64,000 nucleotides of DNA, taken from Elusimicrobia bacterium RIFCSPLOWO2_02_FULL_39_32. Its GTDB lineage: Bacteria > Elusimicrobiota > Elusimicrobia > 2-02-FULL-39-32. The stretch spans positions 1-64,000 of the forward strand of contig MGUU01000010.1 of the NCBI GenBank assembly GCA_001800135.1, in the 5' to 3' direction. Made by a program: the position numbers and the translations under genes. Position 1 is the first letter of the stretch. The number at the start of each line of letters is the position of its first letter. Of the stretch, positions 18,613 to 28,900 are shown piece by piece. Below the pieces are notes generated by a model that was not told where the DNA came from, did no database searches, and saw only the letters and a program-made list of their open reading frames with translations.

Positions 18613-19584
18613 TTATTTATACCGAATTCTTGGGTCAGCTAAAGCATAGAGCATGTCTGCCAAAAGATTTCCCAGAAGAGTGAGAAACGCTACCATGGTT
18701 CCAATCCCCATCAGCACTGGATAATCCCTAGACATAATCGCTTCAAACCCAAGCCTGCCCATGCCTGGATAAGCAAAAATAGTTTCAAAAATAAAACTTC
18801 CTCCAATGAGCTCTGGCAGCATTAGACCCAGTAAAGTGATAATGGGAATCAAGGCATTCTTAAAAGCATGTTTAAAAATAACCTCTCTTTCTTTTAACCC
18901 TTTGGCTCTGGCAGTGCGAATATAATCTTGATGCAAAACTTCTAACATGCTGGATCTGGTATATCTGGCTAAAGCTGCAAGACCTGTAAGAGCCATCACT
19001 GAGACTGGCAGTAGTAGATGTTGAAGCATGTCCCATGCTTTTTGCAAAAAATTCAGTTCTTCAAAGTTAAGGGAACGGAGCCCAGAGATTGGCAAGAGCC
19101 CTATTTTTAAGCCGAATAGAATCATTAAAAGCAGAGCAAGCCAGAATGTGGGAATAGAAAACCCAAGATAAACAAAAAGAGTGGTTAGTTTATCGAATAG
19201 CGCTCCTTTTTTTGCAGCCGCAGTCATGCCAATTAGGATCGCTAAAGTAAAGATAAGAGATAAAGACAAAAAATTTAAAAGCAGAGTTGCAGGCAATCTT
19301 TCCAGAATTTTATGGATCACTGGCCGGTCATCTTTAAAGGATTTTCCAAAATCAAATTTGGAAAGCCGTTTTAACCATTCCCAGTATTGGATTGGCCAGG
19401 GACGATCTAAACCATAGAGTTTAGTTAATTTTTGTTTAGCTTCTAAACTCATTTTTGCGTTTAGATCTGTAATAAGATCAGTGGGTTTTCCCGGGGCAAG
19501 CTGCATGATAAGAAATGTGAGGAACGTAATTCCTAGAAGTAAAGGCAGCAGTGTCAAGAGCCTTTTAAAAAGATAAGATGCCAT
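18613..19584 (-). CDS. oppB: Oligopeptide ABC transporter permease (OppB-like)
   Basis: This 323-aa permease has [21 protein letters not shown] at the start, six predicted helices, and the EAA loop [20 protein letters not shown]. The C-terminal [20 protein letters not shown] is typical of OppB/DppB. It lies one base from the oppA stop, so the five opp genes are evidently one unit. Confidence 0.93.
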   Translation of the reverse strand: MASYLFKRLLTLLPLLLGITFLTFLIMQLAPGKPTDLITDLNAKMSLEAKQKLTKLYGLDRPWPIQYWEWLKRLSKFDFGKSFKDDRPVIHKILERLPATLLLNFLSLSLIFTLAILIGMTAAAKKGALFDKLTTLFVYLGFSIPTFWLALLLMILFGLKIGLLPISGLRSLNFEELNFLQKAWDMLQHLLLPVSVMALTGLAALARYTRSSMLEVLHQDYIRTARAKGLKEREVIFKHAFKNALIPIITLLGLMLPELIGGSFIFETIFAYPGMGRLGFEAIMSRDYPVLMGIGTMVAFLTLLGNLLADMLYALADPRIRYK

Positions 19585-19585
19585 G

Positions 19586-21250
19586 CTATTGCGCTGTTAT
19601 TAAAGGATAACGCACTTTATTTTTAGGGACAAACCATTTATCAAAGTTCCAGCCAAATCCAAAACTAGAGAGCGCAACAACCTTCGGTCCAACAAAACGT
19701 TCCTGAACCACAGGCAGAAAATCTGGATAAAAAAGAAAGATATAGGGAATGTCGTCATGCACTAACCCATGCACTTTTCTATAGATTTCTTTTCTTTTTT
19801 GCTGGTCAAAAGTTTTTCTTCCTTCCTCTAGGAGAGCATCCACTTCTAAATTTTGGTAGGAGACAAAATTATATTGACCATCTTTTTTTTGGGAGGAATG
19901 CCAAATATTATAAATATCAGGGTCAGGTGAAAGAGCCCATCCTAGAATAATGGCTTCAAAGTTTTTTTTGTCAATAAAATTTTTAATGAAAGTGGACCAT
20001 TCAACGATCCTTATATTCATTTTAATGCCCACTTTTTTAAGCTGTTCCTGAATAATCTCAGCGGTGAGAGCGCGCATTTTATTTCCCTGATTGGTCATTA
20101 AGGTAAATTCGAAATTTTTTCCATCTTTTTCTAAAATTCCGTCTTGATTAAGATCTTGCCACCCTGCTTCTTGAAGCATCTGTTTGGAGAGCTTTGGGTT
20201 ATATTCAAAATCTTTTACTTCACTGTTAAAGGACCATGAAAGCGGCAAAAATGGTCCGGTTGCGGATTGGCCCATTCCCAGAAGAACAGCCTGCACCAGT
20301 TCTTTTTTTTGCAGCGCATGGGCAAGCGCTAAACGGACTAATTTTTCTTTAAAAATCGGGTGGTTTAGATTAAACCCTAAATAAGTATAAGCTGCTCTTG
20401 GAAAACGGTATTTTTTATATTCTTCAAAAAATTCCGGATAGGCATGGTACTGGTCTGGAGTCAGCACCATGGTATCTATGGATTTATTTCTTAATTCTAA
20501 AAATTCAACCGCGTTGTCCGGAATAATTCTAAAAACATATTTTGCAATATGCGGCCTGCCGTCAAAATATTTTGGATTTGCTTCCAGCGCTATTTTTTCA
20601 TCCACTCTCCATTCTTTAAAAATGTATGGTCCTGTGCCAATGGGTTTTTTGTTAGCTGGATGTTCATTGAACTCTTTTCCCTTTGCCCCTTTAAAAATAT
20701 GTTTTGGAATGATTCCAATTCCCCAGGATTCTAAGGCTGGAACATAGGGTTCTTTATACAGGATGCGGAGGGTATAGGGATCCAGAAGTTCTACTTTTTT
20801 CACCTTTTCATAACTGGAAGAGTGCGGTGTTTTAACTTCTGGATCAATTAATCTTTCAAAAGTGTAGAGCACATCTTCCGCGGTAAAAGCTTGGCCATCA
20901 TGCCACTTTACATTTTTCCTAAGATAGAAGGTAAAGACAAGTCCATCTTTAGATATTTCCCATTTTTCTGCAAGGTCTCCAACCAGTTGAATTTGCGCAT
21001 TGTATTTTACAAGGCCGTTAAAAACCATGCCATTGATAGAGCTAGAGGCGCTGTCAGAAGCTAATACTGGATTTAGATAGGAAGCATCCCCAATTGAGCT
21101 TTCAATAAATGTATCGTCGTAGGCAGGCAGAGATGAGGAGGATTGAAGCTGAGGATTATTATTCTGTTTACAAGCAGTAAAGGTCACTCCTGTGTAAAGA
21201 ATAATAAATAATCGTCTTATCCAATTAGACGCCAATAAATCTAAGTTCAA
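19586..21250 (-). CDS. oppA: Peptide ABC transporter substrate-binding protein (OppA/SBP_bac_5), probable lipoprotein
   Basis: The 554-aa family-5 solute-binding protein has a signal segment ([18 protein letters not shown]) with a possible lipid-attachment cysteine near residue 27, then [24 protein letters not shown], the family signature, [13 protein letters not shown] and the C-terminal FVGPKVVAL region. It would deliver peptides in the periplasm to OppBC. The lipobox is imperfect (FTAC). It starts 7 bp after the stop of the small RAM-domain gene. Confidence 0.92.
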   Translation of the reverse strand: MNLDLLASNWIRRLFIILYTGVTFTACKQNNNPQLQSSSSLPAYDDTFIESSIGDASYLNPVLASDSASSSINGMVFNGLVKYNAQIQLVGDLAEKWEISKDGLVFTFYLRKNVKWHDGQAFTAEDVLYTFERLIDPEVKTPHSSSYEKVKKVELLDPYTLRILYKEPYVPALESWGIGIIPKHIFKGAKGKEFNEHPANKKPIGTGPYIFKEWRVDEKIALEANPKYFDGRPHIAKYVFRIIPDNAVEFLELRNKSIDTMVLTPDQYHAYPEFFEEYKKYRFPRAAYTYLGFNLNHPIFKEKLVRLALAHALQKKELVQAVLLGMGQSATGPFLPLSWSFNSEVKDFEYNPKLSKQMLQEAGWQDLNQDGILEKDGKNFEFTLMTNQGNKMRALTAEIIQEQLKKVGIKMNIRIVEWSTFIKNFIDKKNFEAIILGWALSPDPDIYNIWHSSQKKDGQYNFVSYQNLEVDALLEEGRKTFDQQKRKEIYRKVHGLVHDDIPYIFLFYPDFLPVVQERFVGPKVVALSSFGFGWNFDKWFVPKNKVRYPLITAQ

Positions 21251-21257
21251 TACAATT

Positions 21258-21491
21258 TTAAATTGCTGTAGTGACCAGTGTTTCTGTGGAAGCCACCCCA
21301 GGAATAGCTCGGAGTTTATTCACTACTACATTGGTCATTGAGGGCAGATCATCCGCTTCAATATCGCAAATAAGGTCCCACCTGCCATAAACTCCGGAAA
21401 CATGAGAAACCCCTTTTGTATCTTTAATTTTTCCCAGAGCTGATTTTTCTTTGCCTGCAGATAGACGAATTAAGACAACTCCTGTAGTCAT
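21258..21491 (-). CDS. Stand-alone Lrp/AsnC ligand-binding (RAM) domain protein
   Basis: The 77-aa protein equals the C-terminal effector domain of Lrp/AsnC regulators without the DNA-binding half: VLIRLSAGKEKSALGKI, VSHVSGVYGRWDLICDIEA, and LRAIPGVASTETLVTT. Such free domains oligomerise and bind amino acids. A clear Shine-Dalgarno GAGGAGG precedes the ATG. Its position immediately before oppA suggests it senses amino acids from imported peptides, but this is inference. Confidence 0.85.
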   Translation of the reverse strand: MTTGVVLIRLSAGKEKSALGKIKDTKGVSHVSGVYGRWDLICDIEADDLPSMTNVVVNKLRAIPGVASTETLVTTAI

Positions 21492-21546
21492 TTTATTGCC
21501 TCCTCATTAATCTTTATATTAGGGTCTATTTTAAGCAATATCACTT

Positions 21547-22263
21547 CTATACTTCCAATTTCCTGTACGGCTGGGTATTTGGCTTAACTTGCAGCAGCTC
21601 TTTTGGAAAACCAATCTCTGCCACAATAATTTTTCCAGCCCATTCTTTTCCTTGTTTTGTAAAAAATCCTATTTTAGGAGCGCCCATAGTAACAGTAACA
21701 CTGGCTGAGATAGCAGCTCCGCAGGGTTCGCCAGTATCTCCATCTAATCCAGAAGGAATGTCAACAGCAATCACTTTTTTTTTAGACCCATTAATCAGCT
21801 CTATTGTAGATGCGATCAGCCCTTCTGTTTTTCCTTTAAACCCTGTGCCTAAAATCGCGTCAATCACTAGATCGGAATTTTTAAGTTCCAGCTCAATTTT
21901 GCTTTTTGAAGGAAGAAACTCATAGGGGATATTTAAATTTTTTATGATTTCAAAATTTTCTAAAACAATTCCTTTAAGAGATTCAATCGCTTTTAGAAAA
22001 ATAACCTTGACCTCTTTTTTATTTTCTTTAAGAACTTTTGCAGCTACCAACCCATCTCCCCCATTGTTCCCGCTGCCGCAGAGAATTAATATTTTTGGAG
22101 AAATAATATTGAATGTTTCTTGAAGAACTATTTTGGCTACTTGAGCTCCAGCGTTTTCCATTAAAAGACTTTGTGGAATTTTGTATTCTGCAATCGCAGA
22201 GTTCTCAATTTCTCGCATTTGACTTATAGAAAGAGCCATTGTCTTTAAATTTAGATCTTCCAT
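21547..22263 (-). CDS. nnrE: NAD(P)H-hydrate epimerase (YjeF N-terminal domain)
   Basis: This 238-aa enzyme epimerises damaged NAD(P)HX so that a dehydratase can repair it. It has MREIENSAIAEYKIPQSLLMENAG, the loop ILCGSGNNGGDGLVAAK, DAILGTGFKG and AVDIPSGLDGDTGEP. Only the epimerase half is encoded; the NnrD dehydratase domain usually fused behind it is absent and must be elsewhere or missing. The ATG overlaps the upstream stop as TAATG. Confidence 0.92.
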   Translation of the reverse strand: MEDLNLKTMALSISQMREIENSAIAEYKIPQSLLMENAGAQVAKIVLQETFNIISPKILILCGSGNNGGDGLVAAKVLKENKKEVKVIFLKAIESLKGIVLENFEIIKNLNIPYEFLPSKSKIELELKNSDLVIDAILGTGFKGKTEGLIASTIELINGSKKKVIAVDIPSGLDGDTGEPCGAAISASVTVTMGAPKIGFFTKQGKEWAGKIIVAEIGFPKELLQVKPNTQPYRKLEV

Positions 22264-22757
22264 TAAAAATATTTTGAAAAAAATAAATGAGCAATCGCTC
22301 CTGCTAACGGCGGAAAAATAAGAGAAGAAAGCAGTCTAAAAATCATGAATTTTGGGCTGATTAAAGCGGATTCAATGGGAAGCCTGGCTACTGCCCACAA
22401 TGACCATGCTGTGACATAAGCCACTAAAGTTCCAAGACCTGCCCCAGCTTGATAAAGCGCGGCAACCACTGGAAAACTGGTATAAGGTCCTCCCGGGGTA
22501 ATAGCTCCTGCCAAACAACCAAACCAAATCCCTTTCCAGCCAGATTCTTTTCCCAGCCATTTTGCCACAGCCTCTTTTGGCAGTAAAACTTGAACCAGCC
22601 CAGACATTGCAAAAGCTAAAAGAAGAATAGGAAAAATTTTGATCAATAGACTAAAACCAGATTTCCAGCCAGTCCACATAAGAGCCGGCTCTTTTTTATA
22701 GGCAATGGTAGAGAGAACACCTACAGCGCCAAAAAATATCCAGAATACAAAATTCAT
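22263..22757 (-). CDS. Half-size permease-like membrane protein
   Basis: This 164-aa protein has four hydrophobic segments: VFWIFFGAVGVLSTIAY, LLIKIFPILLLAFAMSGLV, a segment around AITPGGPYTSFPVVAALY, and IFRLLSSLIFPPLAGAIAHLFF. The GPYTSFPVVAALYQAGA region resembles the DUF318/ArsP-type permease family, whose members are about twice as long. It could act as a dimer of halves. Substrate unknown. It is coupled to its neighbours by overlapping start and stop codons on both sides. Confidence 0.6.
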   Translation of the reverse strand: MNFVFWIFFGAVGVLSTIAYKKEPALMWTGWKSGFSLLIKIFPILLLAFAMSGLVQVLLPKEAVAKWLGKESGWKGIWFGCLAGAITPGGPYTSFPVVAALYQAGAGLGTLVAYVTAWSLWAVARLPIESALISPKFMIFRLLSSLIFPPLAGAIAHLFFSKYF

Positions 22758-23110
22758 TCTTTTATCTCTTCCTTTTTTATTTTCTCATTCAATTCTTTTG
22801 ACTTAAAATAGGCTTGAGTAATGGCATAAGCCCAGATACCTAAAAAAGTAAAGCTAATTAAATTTAAGAGATGACGGTCTTTGCCTATGACCTCTTTGGC
22901 TAAAGCTTGAATTTTATCTGGATGAATAACTTCAGTTCTAGGGTCTGGAAGCATGGGGCCTAATGCAATGACAAGCCAGATCATGGGTAAAAGAAAAAGA
23001 GAGGAAGCGATCACAAGCAGGATGGTTCCTTTTTTATATTCTTTGTTATAGATCTGGCCTAAGCCAGGTCCAAGAAAAGATAATAGGATTGAGATAACAA
23101 TTCTTTTCAT
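22754..23110 (-). CDS. Small TM2-like membrane protein
   Basis: The 118-aa protein starts MKRIVISILLSFLGPGLGQIYNKEYKKG, a pattern typical of TM2/DUF5683-like membrane proteins (LGxGQxYN followed by a basic turn), with three hydrophobic helices and a charged C-terminal tail (KSKELNEKIKKEE). Function unknown. The ATG directly follows the stop of a possible 30-codon ORF (TAAATG), and its stop overlaps the next start, making it an early gene of the long minus-strand directon. Confidence 0.6.
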   Translation of the reverse strand: MKRIVISILLSFLGPGLGQIYNKEYKKGTILLVIASSLFLLPMIWLVIALGPMLPDPRTEVIHPDKIQALAKEVIGKDRHLLNLISFTFLGIWAYAITQAYFKSKELNEKIKKEEIKE

Positions 23111-23203
23111 TTAGAGATCAGCAAACATTTTAATTTTTTTGACCATCCCTTGACCAAAGGCAGGCGGTTCTGTTAAAGTATCTATTTTAGCTAATTCGCA
23201 CAC
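23111..23203 (-). CDS. Possible small ORF coupled to the TM2-like gene
   Basis: A GTG-started reading frame of 30 codons (ending PAFGQGMVKKIKMFADL) stops at TAA immediately followed by the ATG of the next gene. The frame stays open upstream to about 23245 with a SKILVCELAKIDTLTEPPAF-like sequence, but no ATG occurs there. AAAGGA lies upstream but too far for ideal spacing. Composition looks protein-like. It could be a leader peptide, a gene with a rare start, or the tail of a broken gene. Confidence 0.3.
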   Translation of the reverse strand: MCELAKIDTLTEPPAFGQGMVKKIKMFADL

Positions 23204-23253
23204 TAGAATTTTGCTGATTCCTTTATTTTTTATGAGCCAACTATTGAAAAGAA

Positions 23254-23264
23254 ATTATATCACA
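23254..23264 (-). promoter_or_regulatory. Extended -10 promoter heading the 23.1-14.4 kb directon
   Basis: The minus strand carries TGATATAAT (TATAAT at 23259-23254 with TGn extension). A good -35 is not obvious. It is placed just before the small ORF and the TM2-like/nnrE/opp gene series. Confidence 0.4.
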
Positions 23265-23330
23265 AAAAAGAAGTGCCTGTATTGAAACTAGAGATTATTA
23301 ATTTATTTAAAAATTTAGTGTTCTTATGTT

Positions 23331-24593
23331 ATGCTTTTTAAGAATAAAATGAAATTAAGTGGAAGAAAATTTTTTCTTTTTGTTCTATCTTTATTCATTT
23401 TCTTTTTCCTATCTCACAATCTCAAAGCGCAAAATAAAAATGATAGGGGTTTCCCTGCTATTTTAGAAGCGGATTTATCCGCCGCAGCCACAGAAGTCTA
23501 TCACCTTCAGTTTAATTCCGCAGAACGCCATCTGCATCATGCCATGGTCTTACTTCCAGACCATCCTGCGTCTTATTTTTTTATGACTATGCTTCGCTGG
23601 TATCAATTTACTTACGATTCTTTAGAATATCGGAATCCTGTTTTAGAAAAAGCATTAGAGTTTGAAGCTGAGCGCACCATCACAGTCGCCAAGAGGTATC
23701 TAAAGAAAAATAAGAATGAAGCAACAGGGTTTCTTTACTTAGGCGGAGCTTTAGGCGCAAAAGGGTGGTACCGTGTGATCCGCGGTCAATGGATCAGAGC
23801 TTATTTTGACGGGAAAAAAGGGTACTCTTTAATGCGTAAAGTCATAGAGATTGACCCTGAACTTTACGATGCTTATTTAGGCATTGGCATGTATGAATAT
23901 TATGCCGCGACTTTGGGACCCGCGTTGCGGGCTTTAGCCTCTTTTTCCATTCGGGGAGATAAATGGGCTGCACTTCGTAGTCTGCAACTGGCGCAATATA
24001 AAAGTCGTTATGTGCGTTTAGAAGCTGCTTATTTTCTTTGGAGCGGGGCAATGGATGAGGGGCGGCTGGCAGATGCTAAAGAAATAATGGAAGTTCTCAC
24101 TCAATCTTATCCAGAAAGCCCTCTTTTTCGTTGGTGCGAAATTCAAACTCTTTTTTATCAGAAAAAATGGGTGGAGACCATTTTAAAAGGAGAAAAATAT
24201 AGCGCGGATGCGTTAAAAGCGTCTCAATCTGGAAATTCTGTCAATCCTTTTAATTTATTGCTGGCTAAAGTCTATTACCATTGCGGAGCCGCTGCTTTTA
24301 ACCTAAGGCATTACGATAGAGCTAAATTTTATTTTAAGAAAGCGATTGAGCAGCATGCTGAATTCGTTGGTTGGAAAGCGATGGCGATTTTAAGAATGGG
24401 CGAACTCTTGGATATGGAAGGAAAAAGAAAAGAGGCTATTGAGAATTATAAAAAAGTTTTAGATTTGCCAAAAGCTTGGAATTCCCAAAGGTTAGCTAAA
24501 GAACGCATTAAAAAACCTTATCAGATGAATCGTCGCAACGGAAACAACTTCATCTCTTCCCCCCTGCAGCTCTGGAATGCGGAGTTGCAATAA
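23331..24593 (+). CDS. Secreted tetratricopeptide-repeat protein
   Basis: The 420-aa protein has an N-terminal signal (RKFFLFVLSLFIFFFLSHNLKAQ, cleavage likely after KAQ) and TPR-type helical repeats, e.g. EVYHLQFNSAERHLHHAMVLLPDHPASYFF, DPELYDAYLGIGMYEYY, FNLRHYDRAKFYFKKAIEQHAEF and RMGELLDMEGKRKEAIENYKKVL. It is likely periplasmic and mediates protein contacts; no enzymatic motif is seen. Two close ATGs exist (23331 and 23349); neither has a strong ribosome-binding site. It diverges from the opp directon and is followed by a toxin-antitoxin pair. Confidence 0.75.
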   Translation: MLFKNKMKLSGRKFFLFVLSLFIFFFLSHNLKAQNKNDRGFPAILEADLSAAATEVYHLQFNSAERHLHHAMVLLPDHPASYFFMTMLRWYQFTYDSLEYRNPVLEKALEFEAERTITVAKRYLKKNKNEATGFLYLGGALGAKGWYRVIRGQWIRAYFDGKKGYSLMRKVIEIDPELYDAYLGIGMYEYYAATLGPALRALASFSIRGDKWAALRSLQLAQYKSRYVRLEAAYFLWSGAMDEGRLADAKEIMEVLTQSYPESPLFRWCEIQTLFYQKKWVETILKGEKYSADALKASQSGNSVNPFNLLLAKVYYHCGAAAFNLRHYDRAKFYFKKAIEQHAEFVGWKAMAILRMGELLDMEGKRKEAIENYKKVLDLPKAWNSQRLAKERIKKPYQMNRRNGNNFISSPLQLWNAELQ

Positions 24594-24601
24594 ACTAACT
24601 C

Positions 24602-24670
24602 GAACTAAAAGTGCGGCATTGAACTAGGATTATTTCGAAGAGGGTAGCTTATAGGGTGCGCTCTTAGTTC
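24602..24670. repeat. Imperfect inverted repeat after the TPR gene
   Basis: GAACTAAAAGTGCG at 24602-24615 and TGCGCTCTTAGTTC at 24657-24670 are imperfect inverted copies separated by 41 bases. It could be a weak terminator or the remnant of a small element. No poly-T tract follows the right arm. Confidence 0.3.
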
Positions 24671-24734
24671 AAATTTGTGTGAGGCGCATCCGAAATATAA
24701 TATCAATTTAGGACTGGTATTTTTTGGAATGTGG

Positions 24735-24743
24735 TGTTATAAT
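24735..24743 (+). promoter_or_regulatory. Extended -10 promoter of the AbrB/PIN pair
   Basis: TGTTATAAT includes TATAAT at 24738-24743 with a TGn extension and no good -35. It gives a leader of about 27 nt containing AAGGAGG before the ATG at 24777. Confidence 0.5.
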
Positions 24744-24776
24744 TATTAGGTAAGATTTTCTTACAAGGAGGTCTCT

Positions 24777-25046
24777 ATGAAAACAATGGAAGTGACCACA
24801 ATATCTTCAAAAGGTCAAGTTGTTATTCCTGCAACCGTTAGGAAGGAGATGCACTTGTCTAATGGTTCAAAGCTATTGGTGTTGACTGAAGGGAATAATT
24901 TGCTCTTGAAGCCCCTTTACAAACCACGGCTACAGGTGTTTGAGGCATTAATTCGTCGTAGCCAACGATATACAAAAGAAGTAGGGTTAAGAAAAAGCGA
25001 TGTAAAGAAAGCGATTAAGAAAGTTCGTCGTGAAAGTCGTCCTTGA
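24777..25046 (+). CDS. AbrB/MazE-fold antitoxin (SpoVT-AbrB domain)
   Basis: The 89-aa DNA-binding antitoxin has a swapped-hairpin AbrB domain: VTTISSKGQVVIPATVRKEMHLSNGSKLLVL..NLLLKP (residues 5-45). A basic C-terminal tail (KSDVKKAIKKVRRESRP) probably binds the toxin. It has a consensus Shine-Dalgarno AAGGAGG. Its end overlaps the start of the PIN gene by 17 bp, the usual arrangement for VapBC-like modules with autorepression. Confidence 0.88.
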   Translation: MKTMEVTTISSKGQVVIPATVRKEMHLSNGSKLLVLTEGNNLLLKPLYKPRLQVFEALIRRSQRYTKEVGLRKSDVKKAIKKVRRESRP

Positions 25047-25428
25047 CACCAACGTTTTAGTGTCAGGCATATTCTGGAGGGGTACCTCTAGAAGTATTCT
25101 TGAACTTTGGGCTAGGGAACAACTGGAAGTTCTAGTGAGCCCTCTTATCCTTAAAGAATATGAACGGGTGATTTTCGAGGTGGAAAGCGAGAAGCGGACT
25201 GGCCTAACGGAAGAATGGTGGAAATTCATCATCCATCATTCAATACTCATTTACCCTGAAGAAACATTACACATCTGCCGGGATCCGGATGATGACAAGT
25301 TTCTTAACTGTGCTGTAAATGCTGGCGCAAGATATTTAGTGAGCGGAGACGATGACCTTTTGGTACTCAAAGAAATCTATGGTATTCCTATTTTAAAACC
25401 AAGGGAGTTTCTAAATTATAAGTCTTAA
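25030..25428 (+). CDS. PIN-domain toxin (VapC-like ribonuclease)
   Basis: The 132-aa protein starts at GTG 25030, just inside the antitoxin gene. The PIN acidic residues are visible: D5 in VVLDTNVLVSG, E in LILKEYERV, D in CRDPDDDKFLNCA, and D in LVSGDDDLL. PIN toxins of this class cleave RNA, often tRNA, and are neutralised by the cognate antitoxin. The subfamily matches the 'putative toxin, PIN family' group rather than classical short VapC. Confidence 0.88.
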   Translation: MKVVLDTNVLVSGIFWRGTSRSILELWAREQLEVLVSPLILKEYERVIFEVESEKRTGLTEEWWKFIIHHSILIYPEETLHICRDPDDDKFLNCAVNAGARYLVSGDDDLLVLKEIYGIPILKPREFLNYKS

Positions 25429-25918
25429 GCGTTAAAAAAAAGTGTTACGAGCGGTGAGAAACTTCCTCAATTAGAGCGGTTTATAATTTCTCCACATCTT
25501 TTTTGGTTTATCTTCAAACATATTAAATGTTTGTGGAGCATTTTTTTCAATACCTGCCTTAATTCAATTTCAACTAATTCTAGGAAATCACCCACTGCTA
25601 GAACGATTTTTTCTGAAAAAAATTGGTTATTTTTTTCATGAAAATTTTCATTTTTGTCACAAAAAATTTACAAATAGTTGAAGACAGATCGCCTTAGTTT
25701 GAGATATACTTTTAATGGAAGATTCTGTAAGGACTTCTAGGGATCATCCTAAGCCTGTCCTCAAGCAAAGTTTTGAGGGCAAAGTTTTGGGATCAAAGCC
25801 GCTGGATGTTTGATTCTCTCTTTGTGTTAGAGAAGAAATCAGCGCAGTTTGAGGGTTAAAATCTCTAGGAACCTTAAAGAATCTCTTTATTGGAGTTAGG
25901 ATGTAAACGATTACACTT
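25429..25918 (+). other. 490-bp non-coding region upstream of the 1038-aa gene, with possible structured leader
   Basis: No credible ORF is present. AT-rich up to about 25.7 kb, including the shared motif at 25653-25679. The part from about 25.72 kb contains short hairpins: CCTCAA...TTGAGG around 25.76 kb, then GGCAAAG...CAAAGCC at about 25.78-25.80 kb, loosely reminiscent of the leader before the 6992-aa gene. It probably holds the promoter and a long 5' UTR; I cannot fix a promoter with confidence. Confidence 0.4.
25653..25679 (+). promoter_or_regulatory. Shared upstream motif, copy A
   Basis: A 27-bp element beginning TTTGTCACAAAAA and ending AAATAGTT. It differs at only two positions from the element at 57238-57264 and is related to the one at 50725-50752. 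All three lie upstream of large secreted-protein genes. Confidence 0.5.
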
Positions 25919-28900
25919 ATGAAACTACTTATGAAAATTCTTTTTACTCAATTTGTCGCAATTTACTGGAAGAAGTTTGTTTCTCTTACAGTGGTAGGTT
26001 CTTTATTGTTGAGTGTGATTGGGCCTGTAGTTGAAGCTAGAACTATTGCAAGACAAACAGTGTCTGATGTTTCCAATATTGAAAGGGATGAGAGAGAGCG
26101 CGGATTTGGGAGTTACAAACTGAGGAGACAGCTTTTATCTTCTAGGCTTGTAGAAGCTGAGAATAAAGTGATTCAGATGGCTGAGTCAAGGATTCCTGCA
26201 GAACAACTCCCCACAGCCATTGCTGAGTATAAGAGAGGGTTAAAGAGAAAAGGGATATTGAGAGTTGAATCTAGACCTCGTGGTTTAAGAGGATCGCAGT
26301 TTAGGATTAGTAGTTTAAGGCGTTCTATAGGGAGCATAACATCATTGCATAGAGGACGTATAGGGCGGGCGATAGATAGACTGACAACATTGCATGGAAG
26401 GCGTGTATGGGATTCTATAGAGAGCATGACAGCATTGCATGCAGGGACTATTTTGATGCATTTACGCAATATCTTTGATAACTATTCTTTATTTCATATG
26501 CCGCCAACAATCATTAACAATCCACAAACATTTGCTTATTTATTTAGAGCTGCATTAGACGGGAACAGGGATCAAGTTAATAAAATCACAAGCTATGTGC
26601 CACATGTAGCAAGGAAAGATAGCAAATGGGAATATATTACAGAGATGGGAATAAGCAATCAAACCCTTTTTCCTAGACTCTTAACTAGGATCATGGAAGG
26701 TTATGTAGAACAGTGGAAGGTAAAATCAAAAGATACTACACATGAGAGGAGAGTAGATGAAGAATGGGTTGAGTTCATAACAAAAGCAGATCGCACTATA
26801 GGAGATTATCATCTGACACCTTATACTGATGAAGAACTTATGTTGGAAGGTAAATTTAGATCAATCTATAGAGAATTAACAAACAGGGAAGGCAAGTATG
26901 CTTATTTTGGGTTAGATCATGTATTTGTTAGTCTTTATGATGGGCCTGGATTTATCTGGAGTGAAGATGTTTTTCAGCTGGCTTATTATTATACCCGACA
27001 GACTAAGCTAAATGCTTTTGATAGAGCAATTGGTCGTGATAAAGGTCTTAAAGATAAGGACTATGAAAGAAAGGGATATTTTTGGATAGACCGCAGATAC
27101 GCGCATATTCTGATAGAGTACGGCAAGAAACATGGAGAAGAAGCGCTAATGAAGTTGTTACGAACGCATGCGATGCGAGAACTTGGGCTTCGAGCCTGGA
27201 TCCATACACGAGGAAGAAAGGGACCATACAGAACCTATGACATGGCTCATGACGAAGTTTTAAATGATCCAGAACAAAAAGAGTTATTGGAGTTTGCAAA
27301 AAGAGCAGCGAACGATATTCGGTTAGGAGGTTTTCCAGACTATCTGTTTGTGAGGAACTTGGTGGACACATTAGATGATCGGATTGCAGTGGTTCCAGAG
27401 AATCCGTTAGGATTGTTTGGCGAGTATCTGATTACTTTAAATATGATAGTAAGAGGACGGAGGTCACACACACCTAGTTCAGCAAGAACTTTAAAGGATA
27501 TATTCAGGATGATTAGAAGAGATCAAGATCTTTATTTAGAGTATAAGAAAGAGGTAGAAGAGCTATTACAGAAAGAGATGGGTTCGCATATTAGTTTAGA
27601 GGAGCTGATAAAGAGAGAGAGGGAAGGGACTAGGGATCAGTTAGAGGCAGTTAGAGAGAGGTATAACGAGATGTTAAAGGAAAAAGAGAAACAGGGAGTG
27701 ATACGATCCTTTGCGTTAAGGTATCCTAGATTTGCCAGGCTGTTTGGACCAGAGATGATAGTAAACAATATCGAGGCTTTATTAGACTTAGAAAAGAGAG
27801 TAGAGAAGTCTGTTGAGGATGATGGGTGGACAGACCCAGGCAAACTAATCTTTGATATATTTAGTGAACTGTTTAGAAAAGTAACAGAACTTGTAACTTC
27901 AGATAATTTCATGGAAGTTGCAGAAGATTTATTTAAGGTGATGAAGATGTATAGAATAGCGAATGCAAGTAATGATGTATATGAACCCCTGAATGAGTTA
28001 GGTTTCATGATGAAATATTTTGGAGCTAAACGAGCTAAAAAGAAGTTTCATCAGATGGTTGGATTCTATAGCAAGATGCCAGTATTCTGCTGGTCTTTAT
28101 TTAAGAAACGTATTCGATTAGAAGAACGTTTAAGATGGTTACATCCAGACACATACCGCAGGATGGAAGAAGAGAAGAAATATAATAGTAGCGTGCATTG
28201 GATGAAACGGATGAGAGATGAACATTTAGAGACATGGTATAGTTGGATATTGTATGTAGGTGTTATACCAGTGGCAGCTTATATTTTATCTGGAGGAGCA
28301 GCGTATAGTTATGATGGATACAGCATGTTACATGCTAGTCTCAATATCTGGAACGAGATCGTTCGTTCTATATCTTCATTACTGCCTTATTTTACAGTAG
28401 GAGTAGTTTCTGTATCTTTTGGCGCTACATTGGATAAATGGAATCAGGGATTAGATGCTAAATCCAATCTAAACTCTCCAAAGAATGATGTTCAACAAGC
28501 GGTTATGGATATAGCAGAAAAAGCAGGAGATGAAGAGGGATTGGTACAAGCGATATTGACTCCAACGTTGTATCAAGCGCTAAAAGGGATAGTAGAAGAT
28601 CAGTCTTTAAGGGTTCTGATCCATCGAGCAGATTTAATGTCCCAAATAAAGAGTCTCAAAAGATTAATGGAGGAGAATAAAGGAGAAAAAGGAGAACAAG
28701 GAGAAAAGAGGTTTGAACCTGTGATTATTATTAATCGTGAGAATAAGGAAGAAGAGGAAAATGAAGTAAAGATGGAGTTAAGGAATCATGGGATAGATGT
28801 AGAGAAGGTAAAGATTTTAGATCAAGTATCAAGAGAAGATGGGAGATTTAGTTTGAAAGCGTTATTTGTGGATCATCCAGAACTAATAGAAGATGGGTAC

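Noticed and set aside
25740-25830. GGCAAAG...GGGATCAAAGCC in the leader of the 1038-aa gene as a second GEMM riboswitch
   Set aside because: The GNRA-capped stem and the 3' half are missing, so I list it only as a possibly structured leader.
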